Shown here in pieces: positions 7,140 to 14,874 of a stretch of DNA of 45,226 nucleotides (position 1 is the first letter of the stretch; each line of letters opens with the position of its first letter). Source of the stretch: Rhizobium sp. Q54 (GTDB taxonomy: Bacteria; Pseudomonadota; Alphaproteobacteria; SMXS01); contig CAMDTB010000025.1 in assembly GCA_945907245.1 (NCBI GenBank), forward strand, positions 1 to 45,226, read 5' to 3'. The notes under the pieces are model-generated. The model made no database searches. It was not told the origin of the DNA and saw only the letters and a list, made by a program, of their open reading frames with translations. A program made the position numbers and the translations under genes.

Positions 7140-7424
7140 GTGAGTAAAGCGGTAGATCGGACCAAGGCCGAGATATTGCGGTTGGTCAGGACCATCGCAC
7201 CGCTCGCCCGCGTGGAAGGTATCGGCACTAGAGATTCGTTTTCCTGCATTATCATCGTCCCGACCGACGCCGAGCAGGAACGCAGCAACAGCGACACTGC
7301 ATTGCTGGATGATATGAAGGCCGCCGCAGCCAGTACGGGGCGCAAACCTGACTATCTGTCCGCCATATCACAGGAGACAGTGGATCGGCGGTACGGCGGA
7401 AACTGGACCACCGCCCTCCGTTGA
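7140..7424 (+). CDS. Small protein of unknown function
   Basis: Ninety-four residues from a GTG start, 13 bases after the cupin gene. It has an N-terminal amphipathic helix (RTKAEILRLVRTIAPLARV) and a strand (SFSCIIIVPTD), but no signal, membrane helix or family that I recognise. The ribosome site is weak (GAAGCG), so expression probably depends on read-through from the cupin gene. Base composition is slightly less GC-rich than its neighbours. Confidence 0.5.
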   Translation: MSKAVDRTKAEILRLVRTIAPLARVEGIGTRDSFSCIIIVPTDAEQERSNSDTALLDDMKAAAASTGRKPDYLSAISQETVDRRYGGNWTTALR

Positions 7425-7471
7425 CAGAAGATCCGCGTTGCAGGCGGTCTCAGACCAGCGGGGATAGTCAC

Positions 7472-7696
7472 ATGTGGATAGAGGCTGAAGCGATGATTAC
7501 CGTCATGGGCCTCGCTGCACTACTGCTCTCGCCATTTGGCCTGATCTATGGCGCCATTAAGCTAAAGGGTGATCTCGAAACGCGCCGTTGGGGGATGCTC
7601 GTGCTGGGCGCTCTGTGTGCGCTCCAATCGTTTACTGCCATGGTCTACTTCGCTATGCTGTTGCAGTTCATGGGCAATCGCGGATTGGGCGTGTAA
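7472..7696 (+). CDS. Small two-helix membrane protein of unknown function
   Basis: A protein of 74 residues with two hydrophobic segments (about residues 8-28 and 40-62) joined by a short charged loop KLKGDLETRRWG, giving a hairpin in the inner membrane. ATG 7472 is chosen because GGGGA lies 7 bases upstream. An alternative TTG at 7421 overlaps the previous stop (TTGA) and would add 17 residues. A strong terminator follows directly, which supports this as the end of a cupin-unknown-membrane protein unit. Confidence 0.6.
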   Translation: MWIEAEAMITVMGLAALLLSPFGLIYGAIKLKGDLETRRWGMLVLGALCALQSFTAMVYFAMLLQFMGNRGLGV

Positions 7697-7706
7697 CGCC
7701 CAAAAT

Positions 7707-7734
7707 AAAAGGGCGCGCCGAAGCGCGCCCTTTT
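7707..7734. terminator. Bidirectional Rho-independent terminator between convergent genes
   Basis: Symmetrical AAAA-GGGCGCGC-CGAA-GCGCGCCC-TTTT has 8-bp perfect arms and a tetraloop. The A-run on one side and the T-run on the other let it work for both the rightward small-gene unit and the leftward DUF1344 gene. Confidence 0.9.
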
Positions 7735-7752
7735 GGCCCTATGAAACCGGGC

Positions 7753-8019
7753 TCAGTCCTTCTTCGACGTGACCTTCAGCGAGGTAACCTCGAACAGGCC
7801 CTTCTTCGACTCGTACTTGGCGCGGATCGAGGTACCGGGCGTGAGGTCGGCCTCGTTGACGTCGTCGCCATAGTGCAGCTCGACGCCGTTCTTGAGGCGG
7901 ATGACGTTGTTCTCGGCGTCGACCTTCTCGATCCGGCCGCGGATGTCGGCGGCCTGAGCGGCGCCGATGGTGGCGACGGCGAGGATGCCGGCGACGGCAA
8001 GAGACATGATCTTGTTCAT
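7753..8019 (-). CDS. Exported DUF1344 family protein
   Basis: An 88-residue protein with a signal peptide (about 1-23, ending GAAQAA). The small beta-rich DUF1344 domain follows: DIRGRIEKVDAENNVIRLKN, then GDDVNEADLTPGTSIRAKYE. The family is found in Alphaproteobacteria, is periplasmic and has no known activity; the repeated strands resemble an OB or SH3-like barrel. The ATG at 8019 is placed immediately before the signal peptide; a much longer in-frame reading upstream has no support. It is monocistronic and bounded by a strong terminator. Confidence 0.82.
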   Translation of the reverse strand: MNKIMSLAVAGILAVATIGAAQAADIRGRIEKVDAENNVIRLKNGVELHYGDDVNEADLTPGTSIRAKYESKKGLFEVTSLKVTSKKD

Positions 8020-8050
8020 TTTGATAACCCCAGGTTGATTGGTGGCGCGC

Positions 8051-8078
8051 GTTATATCGAAGTGTAATAACCAGTCCA
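8051..8078 (-). promoter_or_regulatory. Candidate sigma-70 promoter of the DUF1344 gene
   Basis: Read on the minus strand: TGGACT (-35, 4 of 6 matches), 16 bases, TATAAC (-10, 5 of 6 matches). The -10 ends 31 bases before the start codon. This is a reasonable housekeeping promoter, not verified. Confidence 0.4.
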
Positions 8079-8193
8079 CCCGGTTTCCCTGCAACACAGC
8101 CGTGCGTTTATGCACCCGTGCATGTTTTCGCTCTCGCCGTGCGCAAACGCGCTGCGTCACCGAACTGAAACATTCGACTGATAGACCGGCCTG

Positions 8194-9165
8194 ATGCTGG
8201 ATCGCGTCGGCCTGATCTCCGCCCACTATTTCGACGGCCTCGGCAATGTCCGTCCGGTCGACTGGGACGACCTGCCGGCACTGACAGACGGCGACGGGTT
8301 CGTCTGGATCCATCTGCAGCAGAATGCCGCCTACACGAAGGACTGGCTGAGCCGCGAAAGTGGGCTCGATCCGGTGGTCATCGAGGGCTTGCTGGCGCGC
8401 CAGTCCCGGCCGCGCTGCACCGAGTTCGTCGACGGGCTGCTGCTCGACCTGCGCGGCGTCAACCTGGACCCGACCTGCGAGGAGGAGATGGCGCCACTTC
8501 ACGTCTGGGTGGAACAGAAGCGGCTGATCACCGTGCGGCTCTACCGCATCAAGGCGACGCGCGACATCCGCGACCAGCTCGCCGCCGGCCATGCGCCGTC
8601 ATCCATCGGCGGGTTGCTGGCGCGGCTGACCCACCGGCTGATCGAGCGGGTCGAACCGGCGGTGACCGCCATTGACGACGACATGGACATGCTCGAGCAC
8701 GACATGGTCGAGGACCGCAGCGCCGCGACCCGCGCCCGGCTGAACAGCCTGCGCCGGCGCGCCGTCGCGCTGCACCGCTATGTGGGGCCGCAGCAGATGG
8801 CGCTCGCCCGGCTTGCCGGCCAGCGGGTGCTCGAGATGGACGAGCACGCCCGCGGCCGGCTGCGCGACGTGGCCGACGACGCCAGCCGCTCGGTCGCCGA
8901 CCTGGACGCCATCCGCGAGCGCGGCAAGCTGATTCACGAGGAGATGGAGGCCCGCGTCAACGACCGCATGCAGGCCAATATGTACCTCCTGTCCATGGTC
9001 TCGGTGGTGTTCCTGCCGCTCACCCTGCTGACCGGCCTGCTCGGCATCAACGTCGCCGGAATCCCGGCCTCCGAAAGCCCGCATGCGTTCTGGAGCGTCT
9101 GCCTGATCCTGGTCGTGCTCGGCGTCGTGGAGATCTGGTACCTGCGCCGGCGCTACCTGTCCTGA
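8194..9165 (+). CDS. zntB: CorA-superfamily zinc/magnesium transporter, ZntB-like
   Basis: A protein of 323 residues. The long acidic, helical cytoplasmic domain (about 1-255) is followed by two C-terminal membrane helices: one at about 263-283 just before the selectivity motif, the other at about 296-316. The motif at the end of helix 1 is GIN (LLGINVAGIP) rather than the GMN of CorA proper, and GIPASE after it fits the ZntB branch. ZntB mediates Zn2+ transport in a pentamer. CorA-type Mg2+ transport cannot be excluded. The start ATG 8194 lacks a strong ribosome site. Confidence 0.82.
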   Translation: MLDRVGLISAHYFDGLGNVRPVDWDDLPALTDGDGFVWIHLQQNAAYTKDWLSRESGLDPVVIEGLLARQSRPRCTEFVDGLLLDLRGVNLDPTCEEEMAPLHVWVEQKRLITVRLYRIKATRDIRDQLAAGHAPSSIGGLLARLTHRLIERVEPAVTAIDDDMDMLEHDMVEDRSAATRARLNSLRRRAVALHRYVGPQQMALARLAGQRVLEMDEHARGRLRDVADDASRSVADLDAIRERGKLIHEEMEARVNDRMQANMYLLSMVSVVFLPLTLLTGLLGINVAGIPASESPHAFWSVCLILVVLGVVEIWYLRRRYLS

Positions 9166-9222
9166 CCGACAGCGCCGCCGGTCTTCGGCACGCGCGACTG
9201 GAAACAAGGAACGGAATTTGCC

Positions 9223-10635
9223 ATGCTCGCCCCGGGGACGACGTCACGGGGACTCATGATGAACAAGATGGACTTTCCGGCCGCCCGCAGCTTTGCGCTC
9301 AATCCCGAGGCCGAGCCCGGCTCGTCCGAGGCGATGTCGCCGTACCAGGATTACGGCGACCGCTTCTATTCCACCGACCGCTACGTGTCGCGCGAGTGGG
9401 CGCGCCGCGAGTGGGAGAACATGTGGACCCGCGTGTGGACCCTCGCCGGCGTGGCGAGGGACATCCCGGAAGTCGGCGACTACTTCAAGTACGAGCTTGG
9501 CCCGGAAAGCTTCATCGTCACCCGCCACGGCGCGGGCCCGGACGACATCTCGGCCTACTACAATGTCTGCCATCACCGCGGCAACCGGCTGGTGATGAGC
9601 GAGTTCGGCCACGCCAGTTCGTTCAAGTGCGCGTTCCATTCCTGGGAATGGTACCTGGACGGCACCCTGAAGAACATCCAGGACCGCGAGACCTTCCGCA
9701 ATCCGGTGGTCGAGGACAACCCGCCGCTGACCCCGGTCCGCTGCGAGATCTGGTCCGGCCTGGTGTTCATCAACATGGACATGGACGCCGCGCCGCTCGT
9801 CGACTTCCTGGGCGAGGTCGCCGATCATCTGCAGCCGTTCCATTTCGAGAACATGCATGTGGTGAAGGACCTGGAGACCCAGTGGCCGTGCAACTGGAAG
9901 ATCGGCCATGACGCCTTCATCGAGGTCTATCACGTCCACGCGGTGCACCCGGAGATCCTGACCTTCTTCAACGACCGAGAAGTGCAGTGGGACACCTATC
10001 CCAACGGCATGAGCCGCCAGCTGCTGAAGTTCGGCGAGGTCAGCCCCAAGCTGGACGACCACGAGACGCTGAACGACGGCCTCGCCTATCTGCTCTCCGA
10101 GGTCGAGGTCACGCCGGAGGACTTCGGCAAGCGGTCGCCCAACGACGCGCGCCGGGTGATCCAGCAGGCCAAGCGCACCTGGGCCAAGAAGCGGGGCATC
10201 GACTACAGCGAGTTCACCGACAACCAGCTCACCGACGACTGGAACTACTCGTTCTTCCCCAACATCACGCTGAACGCCCACCCCGAGGGCCTGCTGATCC
10301 AGCGCTTCCGGCCGCACCGGTCCGACCCGGAGAAGATGACCTACGACCTGCTGGTCCTGATCCGCCCGGTTGCCGACCCCAACTACAAGGTCCCCGCCTA
10401 TATGGGCGTCGAGGACGGCACTGACCTGTCGGGCGAGACCCGGCCGGAACGCATGCACATCGAGTACGGCAAGCCCGGCCTCGGCTACGTCATCAACCAG
10501 GACGCGACGATGATGGGCTATGTGCATCAGGGCGTGCAGTCGCGCGGCTACAGGGGCGCCCGCTACTCGGACCAGGAGCAGCAACTGCGCCACTGGCACA
10601 ACGAGCTGGAGCGCTATGTGAGAGGCGAGAAGTAG
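9223..10635 (+). CDS. Rieske non-haem iron oxygenase, alpha subunit
   Basis: A protein of 470 residues. Rieske 2Fe-2S ligands are Cys116-x-His118 (VCHHRG) and Cys136-x2-His139 (CAFHSW). The mononuclear iron facial triad includes His237 and His242 in FIEVYHVHAVHP, with Glu234 at the usual bridging position. It should hydroxylate an aromatic or other hydrophobic substrate using electrons from a reductase/ferredoxin. No beta subunit, ferredoxin or reductase lies adjacent, so it may be a homo-oligomeric type served by distant partners. The start could also be ATG 9256, which has a GGGGA site. Confidence 0.92.
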   Translation: MLAPGTTSRGLMMNKMDFPAARSFALNPEAEPGSSEAMSPYQDYGDRFYSTDRYVSREWARREWENMWTRVWTLAGVARDIPEVGDYFKYELGPESFIVTRHGAGPDDISAYYNVCHHRGNRLVMSEFGHASSFKCAFHSWEWYLDGTLKNIQDRETFRNPVVEDNPPLTPVRCEIWSGLVFINMDMDAAPLVDFLGEVADHLQPFHFENMHVVKDLETQWPCNWKIGHDAFIEVYHVHAVHPEILTFFNDREVQWDTYPNGMSRQLLKFGEVSPKLDDHETLNDGLAYLLSEVEVTPEDFGKRSPNDARRVIQQAKRTWAKKRGIDYSEFTDNQLTDDWNYSFFPNITLNAHPEGLLIQRFRPHRSDPEKMTYDLLVLIRPVADPNYKVPAYMGVEDGTDLSGETRPERMHIEYGKPGLGYVINQDATMMGYVHQGVQSRGYRGARYSDQEQQLRHWHNELERYVRGEK

Positions 10636-10647
10636 CCCCTCTTCCCC

Positions 10648-11724
10648 TCAAGGCCGTGGCGTGATCTGGACGTCCAGCGTCTGCTGCTGGCCGCCGCGCA
10701 GGATATCCAGCCGCACCGACTGTCCCGCCTGCAGCCGTTCCGCCTGATATTGCAGGTCCTTGGGCTGCGCGATCGCATGGCCGTCGAAGGCGACGATGAT
10801 GTCGCCGCGGCGCAGGCCCGCTGTCTGGGCCGGGCTGCCGATGACCGCGTTCAGCACATAGGCGCCCTCGGTGCCCGGTGCGCCGGTCCGGTATGCCGTC
10901 TGCGGCGACACCGGCGCGACCTGGACGCCGAGCCAGCCCGGCGCGCCCGAGCGCGCGTAGGGGCCGGCCATCTGCGGCGCGGTGCCGCCATGGCCGTTGC
11001 GGGCCGCGTCCTCGGTCAGGGCGCGCTGCTCGAGCCGCTGTTCGCCTTTGCCGGCATCCTGCTCCATGCACCGCCGGTACTCTTCGCGCTGCCGCTCGTA
11101 CTGGCGGAAGAAATCGTCCGAGCACTGGCGGAACGCCGGGTTCGGCCGGCCAGGCTCGGCACTCGCACGCGCCGAGGCACAGGCCTGGTCGCGCGGCAGC
11201 ATGGGATTGTCCGGCGGCCCACGAAAGCGCTCCAGTTCGGCGGCGATGTCGTCGCACGAACTGCGAACGCCGGCCTGGCCGCCATCGCCGGCGGCACCCG
11301 GTCCAGCGGCAGGCGGCGCGCCGGGGCCATAGGAACGCGGAGCGCCCTGACCGTAGGACGGCGGCGGCGCGGTTCTGCCATAAGCTGGCGGCGCGCTTCC
11401 AGGGGAAGGCTCGGGCGTGTAGGACGGTACGCCTCCCGGGCCGGGCAAGCGGGTGGGACCGGTCGTCGAACGCGTCGTGGGGTCGTAAACGCCGCCAGCA
11501 GCCGGGTCGGCGTAGGGATCCTCCGCCGGGTCGACCTCATCACCGGACGGCGCACCGTAGCTCTCCTGCGGGCTGCCCTGGCTTCCCCAGGACTGGCCAG
11601 GCGGCACATCATAGCCGCCGTCGTCGCCCGGCGGCGGCTGGAGTGTCTCGCTGCTGACCTGGGCTTGCGCCGTTCCGGCGGTGAACAGGATCAGGGCGGC
11701 AATGGCGATGGCGCGGCGAACCAC
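10648..11724 (-). CDS. Exported PDZ-domain protein with Pro/Gly/Tyr-rich linker
   Basis: A protein of 358 residues from GTG 11724 with AGAGG upstream. A signal peptide spans about 1-22. A low-complexity Pro/Gly/Tyr/Ser-rich region covers about 27-150. A charged helical segment follows with four cysteines (157, 182, 201, 219), which could form two periplasmic disulfides. A C-terminal PDZ domain covers about 263-356 (GWLGVQVAPV, then SPAQTAGLRRGDIIVAFDG). There is no protease domain, so it is not a DegP/HtrA-type enzyme and probably acts as an adaptor or scaffold in the periplasm. The function is unknown. Confidence 0.8.
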   Translation of the reverse strand: MVRRAIAIAALILFTAGTAQAQVSSETLQPPPGDDGGYDVPPGQSWGSQGSPQESYGAPSGDEVDPAEDPYADPAAGGVYDPTTRSTTGPTRLPGPGGVPSYTPEPSPGSAPPAYGRTAPPPSYGQGAPRSYGPGAPPAAGPGAAGDGGQAGVRSSCDDIAAELERFRGPPDNPMLPRDQACASARASAEPGRPNPAFRQCSDDFFRQYERQREEYRRCMEQDAGKGEQRLEQRALTEDAARNGHGGTAPQMAGPYARSGAPGWLGVQVAPVSPQTAYRTGAPGTEGAYVLNAVIGSPAQTAGLRRGDIIVAFDGHAIAQPKDLQYQAERLQAGQSVRLDILRGGQQQTLDVQITPRP

Positions 11725-11896
11725 GGGCAACCTCTTTCGTCTGCAATTGGCGTCGTCGACTCTGGCGGTATCATTCCGCAGCAGCGCGGCCAATACCACT
11801 CGCCTGAATAAATGGGTATTCGCAACGCGATCCGCACGCCGGTTGTGTTCACTGATGCCGATCCGTACTGTTTTGTCGGGGAGTACGGGGACAGGC

Positions 11897-13534
11897 ATGA
11901 ACCGACATCGTATCGAAGCGACCACGTTTGGCGACCTGCTGCTCAAGGCGGCGGACCGCTGGCCCGACAATGACGCCATAGTCTTCCCCGAAAGCCGCCG
12001 CACCTACCGGGAAGCCGTCGCCACGGCCTACGAGATCGCCCGCTCGCTGATCGCCCTGGGCGTACGCCCTGGCCAGCATGTCGGCATCCTGATGCCCAAT
12101 TGCATGCCCTATGTGGACCTGATCCTGGGTTGCGCCCTGGCCGGCGTCGTCTCGGTGCCGATCAACGCCCGGTTCAAGGCCCACGAGATGGGCTATGTGA
12201 TCGAAAACGCCGACCTGGTCGCCTTGTTCACCAGCGACCTGATCTCGGAATACGCCGATTTCGCCGCCGTGCTGGGCGACGCTTTCCCCGACCTGGAGCA
12301 CCAGGATGACGTGCGCCGACTGACCCTGAAGGGCGCGCCGTTGCTGAAGACCATGGTCATGTATGGTGGCGCGGCGCCCCGGGGCTTCATGGGCTGGCGG
12401 GACTTCGAAGCCCTGAAAGACGGCGCCACCGAGGACGACGTCGAGCGCCGGCGCATCGCCGTGGCGCTGAAGGACCCGTGCATCATGATGTACACCTCCG
12501 GCACCACCGCCAACCCGAAAGGCTGCCCGATCACCCACGAGCACCTGGTGCGCAACGGCATCAACATGAACCGGGAAAAGTACCTGATGGGTCCGCAAGA
12601 CCGCATGTGGGATCCGCTGCCGCTGTTCCATATGTCGACCATCCTGCCCATGGCCGCGCTGTTCGACGCTGGCGCCGCCTTCATCACCTCGACGCATTTC
12701 GAGGCCGGCGCGGCGCTGCGGATGATCGAGGCGGAAAAGGCGACCATGCTGTTCGCCGCCTTCCCCACCATCACCGCTGCCCTGGTCAACCATCCGGACT
12801 TCAAGTCCCGCGATCTCAGCCGGGTGAAGCGCGTCAACAACGTCGCCCCGCCCGACCTGATGCGCCAGTTCGAGGCCGCCTTCCCGCACGCGAGCCAGAC
12901 CGCCGCCTACGGCCTGACCGAAGTGGGCGGCGTGATCGCCTTCGGCCATCCCGACGACAGCGAGGACCACCGGCTGCGCGCCTGCGGCACGCCGTTCCCG
13001 GGCATCGAGGTCCGGATCACCGACCCGGACACCGGCGAGCGCGTCCCCAACGGCCAGCGCGGCGAGATCGTCATCAAGGGATATGCCGTGTTCGACGGCT
13101 ACTACAAGGATCCGGTCAAGACCGCCGAGGCATTCCGCGACGGCTGGTTCCGCACCGGCGACCTGGGCATGGTCGACGACGCCGGCCAGATCTTCTTCCT
13201 CGGCCGCCTCAAGGACATGCTCAAGGTCGGCGGCGAGAACGTCGCCGCGGTGGAAATCGAATCCTTCATCTCCAACCATCCGGCGGTGAAGCTGGTGCAG
13301 GTTGTCGGCGTGCCCGACGCCCGCCTCGTCGAGGTGGCGGCCGCCTTCATCGAGCTGCGCCCCGGCGCAAATGCCACCGAGCAGGAGATCATCGAGTTCT
13401 GCAAGGGCCGGATCGCCAGCTTCAAGGTGCCGCGCCATGTGCGATTCGTCGCCCAGTGGCCCATGTCCTCGACCAAGATCCAGAAATACAAGCTCAGGGA
13501 CGATTTCGTCGCCGGCCAGGCAGCCGCCGAGTGA
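11897..13534 (+). CDS. Acyl-CoA synthetase / AMP-dependent ligase (ANL superfamily)
   Basis: A protein of 545 residues. The adenylation motifs are all present: the P-loop MYTSGTTANPKG, AAYGLTEVGG (A5), DGWFRTGDLG (A7, the Asp binding ribose), and GRLKDMLKVGGENV (A8 hinge). The C-terminal catalytic Lys is in KIQKYKLRDDF. It activates a carboxylic acid (fatty, aromatic or terpenoid) as acyl-AMP and then acyl-CoA. The start ATG 11897 follows GGGGACAGG. Its stop overlaps the GTG start of the MFS gene, suggesting uptake and CoA activation of the same acid. Confidence 0.93.
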   Translation: MNRHRIEATTFGDLLLKAADRWPDNDAIVFPESRRTYREAVATAYEIARSLIALGVRPGQHVGILMPNCMPYVDLILGCALAGVVSVPINARFKAHEMGYVIENADLVALFTSDLISEYADFAAVLGDAFPDLEHQDDVRRLTLKGAPLLKTMVMYGGAAPRGFMGWRDFEALKDGATEDDVERRRIAVALKDPCIMMYTSGTTANPKGCPITHEHLVRNGINMNREKYLMGPQDRMWDPLPLFHMSTILPMAALFDAGAAFITSTHFEAGAALRMIEAEKATMLFAAFPTITAALVNHPDFKSRDLSRVKRVNNVAPPDLMRQFEAAFPHASQTAAYGLTEVGGVIAFGHPDDSEDHRLRACGTPFPGIEVRITDPDTGERVPNGQRGEIVIKGYAVFDGYYKDPVKTAEAFRDGWFRTGDLGMVDDAGQIFFLGRLKDMLKVGGENVAAVEIESFISNHPAVKLVQVVGVPDARLVEVAAAFIELRPGANATEQEIIEFCKGRIASFKVPRHVRFVAQWPMSSTKIQKYKLRDDFVAGQAAAE

Positions 13535-14871
13535 GCGCGCCCGCGGTCGTCGCCGCCGACTCTCCGTATCCGCCGCTGTCGAAAGCATGGCAGGCCGTCG
13601 GCGTGCTGGCGATCGCGACCGTGTTCGCGTTCGTCGACCGCCATCTGCTCTACATCCTCAGCGAGCCGGTCAAGCAGACGCTGGCCATCACGGACACCCA
13701 GATCAGTCTGCTCCAGGGCATGGCGTTCGTGGTGTTCTATGCCCTGTTCGGCCTGCCCATCGGCAGGCTCGTGGACCGGAAGAACCGCCGCAACATCGTC
13801 ATCTACGGCGTGATCGCCTGGAGCCTGATGACCTTGGCCTGCGGGTTCGCGACCGACTTCTGGACCCTGTTCGCCGCCCGCGCCGGCGTCGGCATCGGCG
13901 AGGCGTGCCTGGCGCCGGCCGCCTTCTCGATGATCGCCGACTATTTCCGGCCAAGGCTGCGCGGCCGGGCAATGGCCTGCATCATCATGTCGGTCACCCT
14001 CGGCTCCGGCTGTTCCTACCTGATCGGCGCCGGCATGGCGAAGATCGTGCCGGGCGCCGAACAGGTGGACCTTCCGCTGCTAGGTGCGACCTATGGCTGG
14101 CAGCTGACCTTCTACGTGTCCGCCCTGCCCGGCTTTCTGATCGCCGTCCTGCTGCTGTTCATCGCCGAGCCGCCCAGGCGCGAGACCGTGCCGCAGCCCG
14201 TCACCGAGGACACGCCCGTTGGCGGCGTGACGCTCTGGTCCTATGCGCGCCGGCACCGGGTGATCCTGTTCTGCCTGATGCTGGGCGCCGGGTTCATTGC
14301 GATCGTGTCCTACGCGGTTGTCGCCTGGATGACCGCCCTCTATGTCCGGTACTTCGGCTTCACCGTCGCCACCATCGGCACGACACTGGGCCTGATCAAC
14401 ATCATCGCCGGGCTGCCCGGCGGCATGGTGGGCGGCTATCTCAGCGACTGGTTCGCCAATCGCGGGTCGCGCGGCGGCCGGTTCAACGTCATGGTATTCG
14501 GCATCGTTTTCGGAATTCCGGTGCTCATCCTCTGGCCGCTGGTGGATTCGGCGCTGGTCAGCCTTGCCTGCCTCGCCGGGCTGATGTTCATCATGCCACT
14601 GATCGTCGCCAGCATCCCGAGCACACTGCACGCCATCGTGCCCAACCAGTTTCGCGGGCAATTAACCGCCGTGCTCTACCTCATCAACGGCGTCTTCGGT
14701 GTGGCGCTGGGGCCGCTGCTGATCGCGCTGGGCACGGACTATCTGTTCGTCGACGGCGGGCTGCGGCAATCGCTGCTGGTGATCCTGCCCGGCATGATGA
14801 CCATCGCCTGGGTGCTGGTGCTGATCGGCCGCCCCGCCTACGAACGCGCCCGCCTCGAACTGCCGGAATAG
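13531..14871 (+). CDS. MFS transporter, likely organic acid uptake
   Basis: A protein of 446 residues with about 12 membrane helices. The MFS loop 2-3 signature reads GRLVDRKNRRN, followed by ARAGVGIGEACLAPAAFSMI in helix 4, like the sugar-phosphate/organic-acid and Spinster-like (GEA motif) groups. The start is GTG 13531, sharing bases with the TGA of the acyl-CoA ligase gene (GTGA), so translation is coupled. Import of the ligase substrate is the natural inference. An ORF reading much further upstream in this frame is antisense-free chance extension over the ligase gene. Confidence 0.9.
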   Translation: MSAPAVVAADSPYPPLSKAWQAVGVLAIATVFAFVDRHLLYILSEPVKQTLAITDTQISLLQGMAFVVFYALFGLPIGRLVDRKNRRNIVIYGVIAWSLMTLACGFATDFWTLFAARAGVGIGEACLAPAAFSMIADYFRPRLRGRAMACIIMSVTLGSGCSYLIGAGMAKIVPGAEQVDLPLLGATYGWQLTFYVSALPGFLIAVLLLFIAEPPRRETVPQPVTEDTPVGGVTLWSYARRHRVILFCLMLGAGFIAIVSYAVVAWMTALYVRYFGFTVATIGTTLGLINIIAGLPGGMVGGYLSDWFANRGSRGGRFNVMVFGIVFGIPVLILWPLVDSALVSLACLAGLMFIMPLIVASIPSTLHAIVPNQFRGQLTAVLYLINGVFGVALGPLLIALGTDYLFVDGGLRQSLLVILPGMMTIAWVLVLIGRPAYERARLELPE

Positions 14872-14874
14872 CGG

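Noticed and set aside
8110-8123. ATGCAC-CC-GTGCAT palindrome upstream of the ZntB-like gene as a Zur box
   Set aside because: It does not resemble the AT-rich Zur consensus and no promoter hexamers are positioned around it.
12478-13530. Upstream extension of the MFS frame inside the acyl-CoA ligase gene
   Set aside because: It overlaps a gene with complete adenylation motifs; the MFS start at GTG 13531 overlaps the ligase stop neatly.
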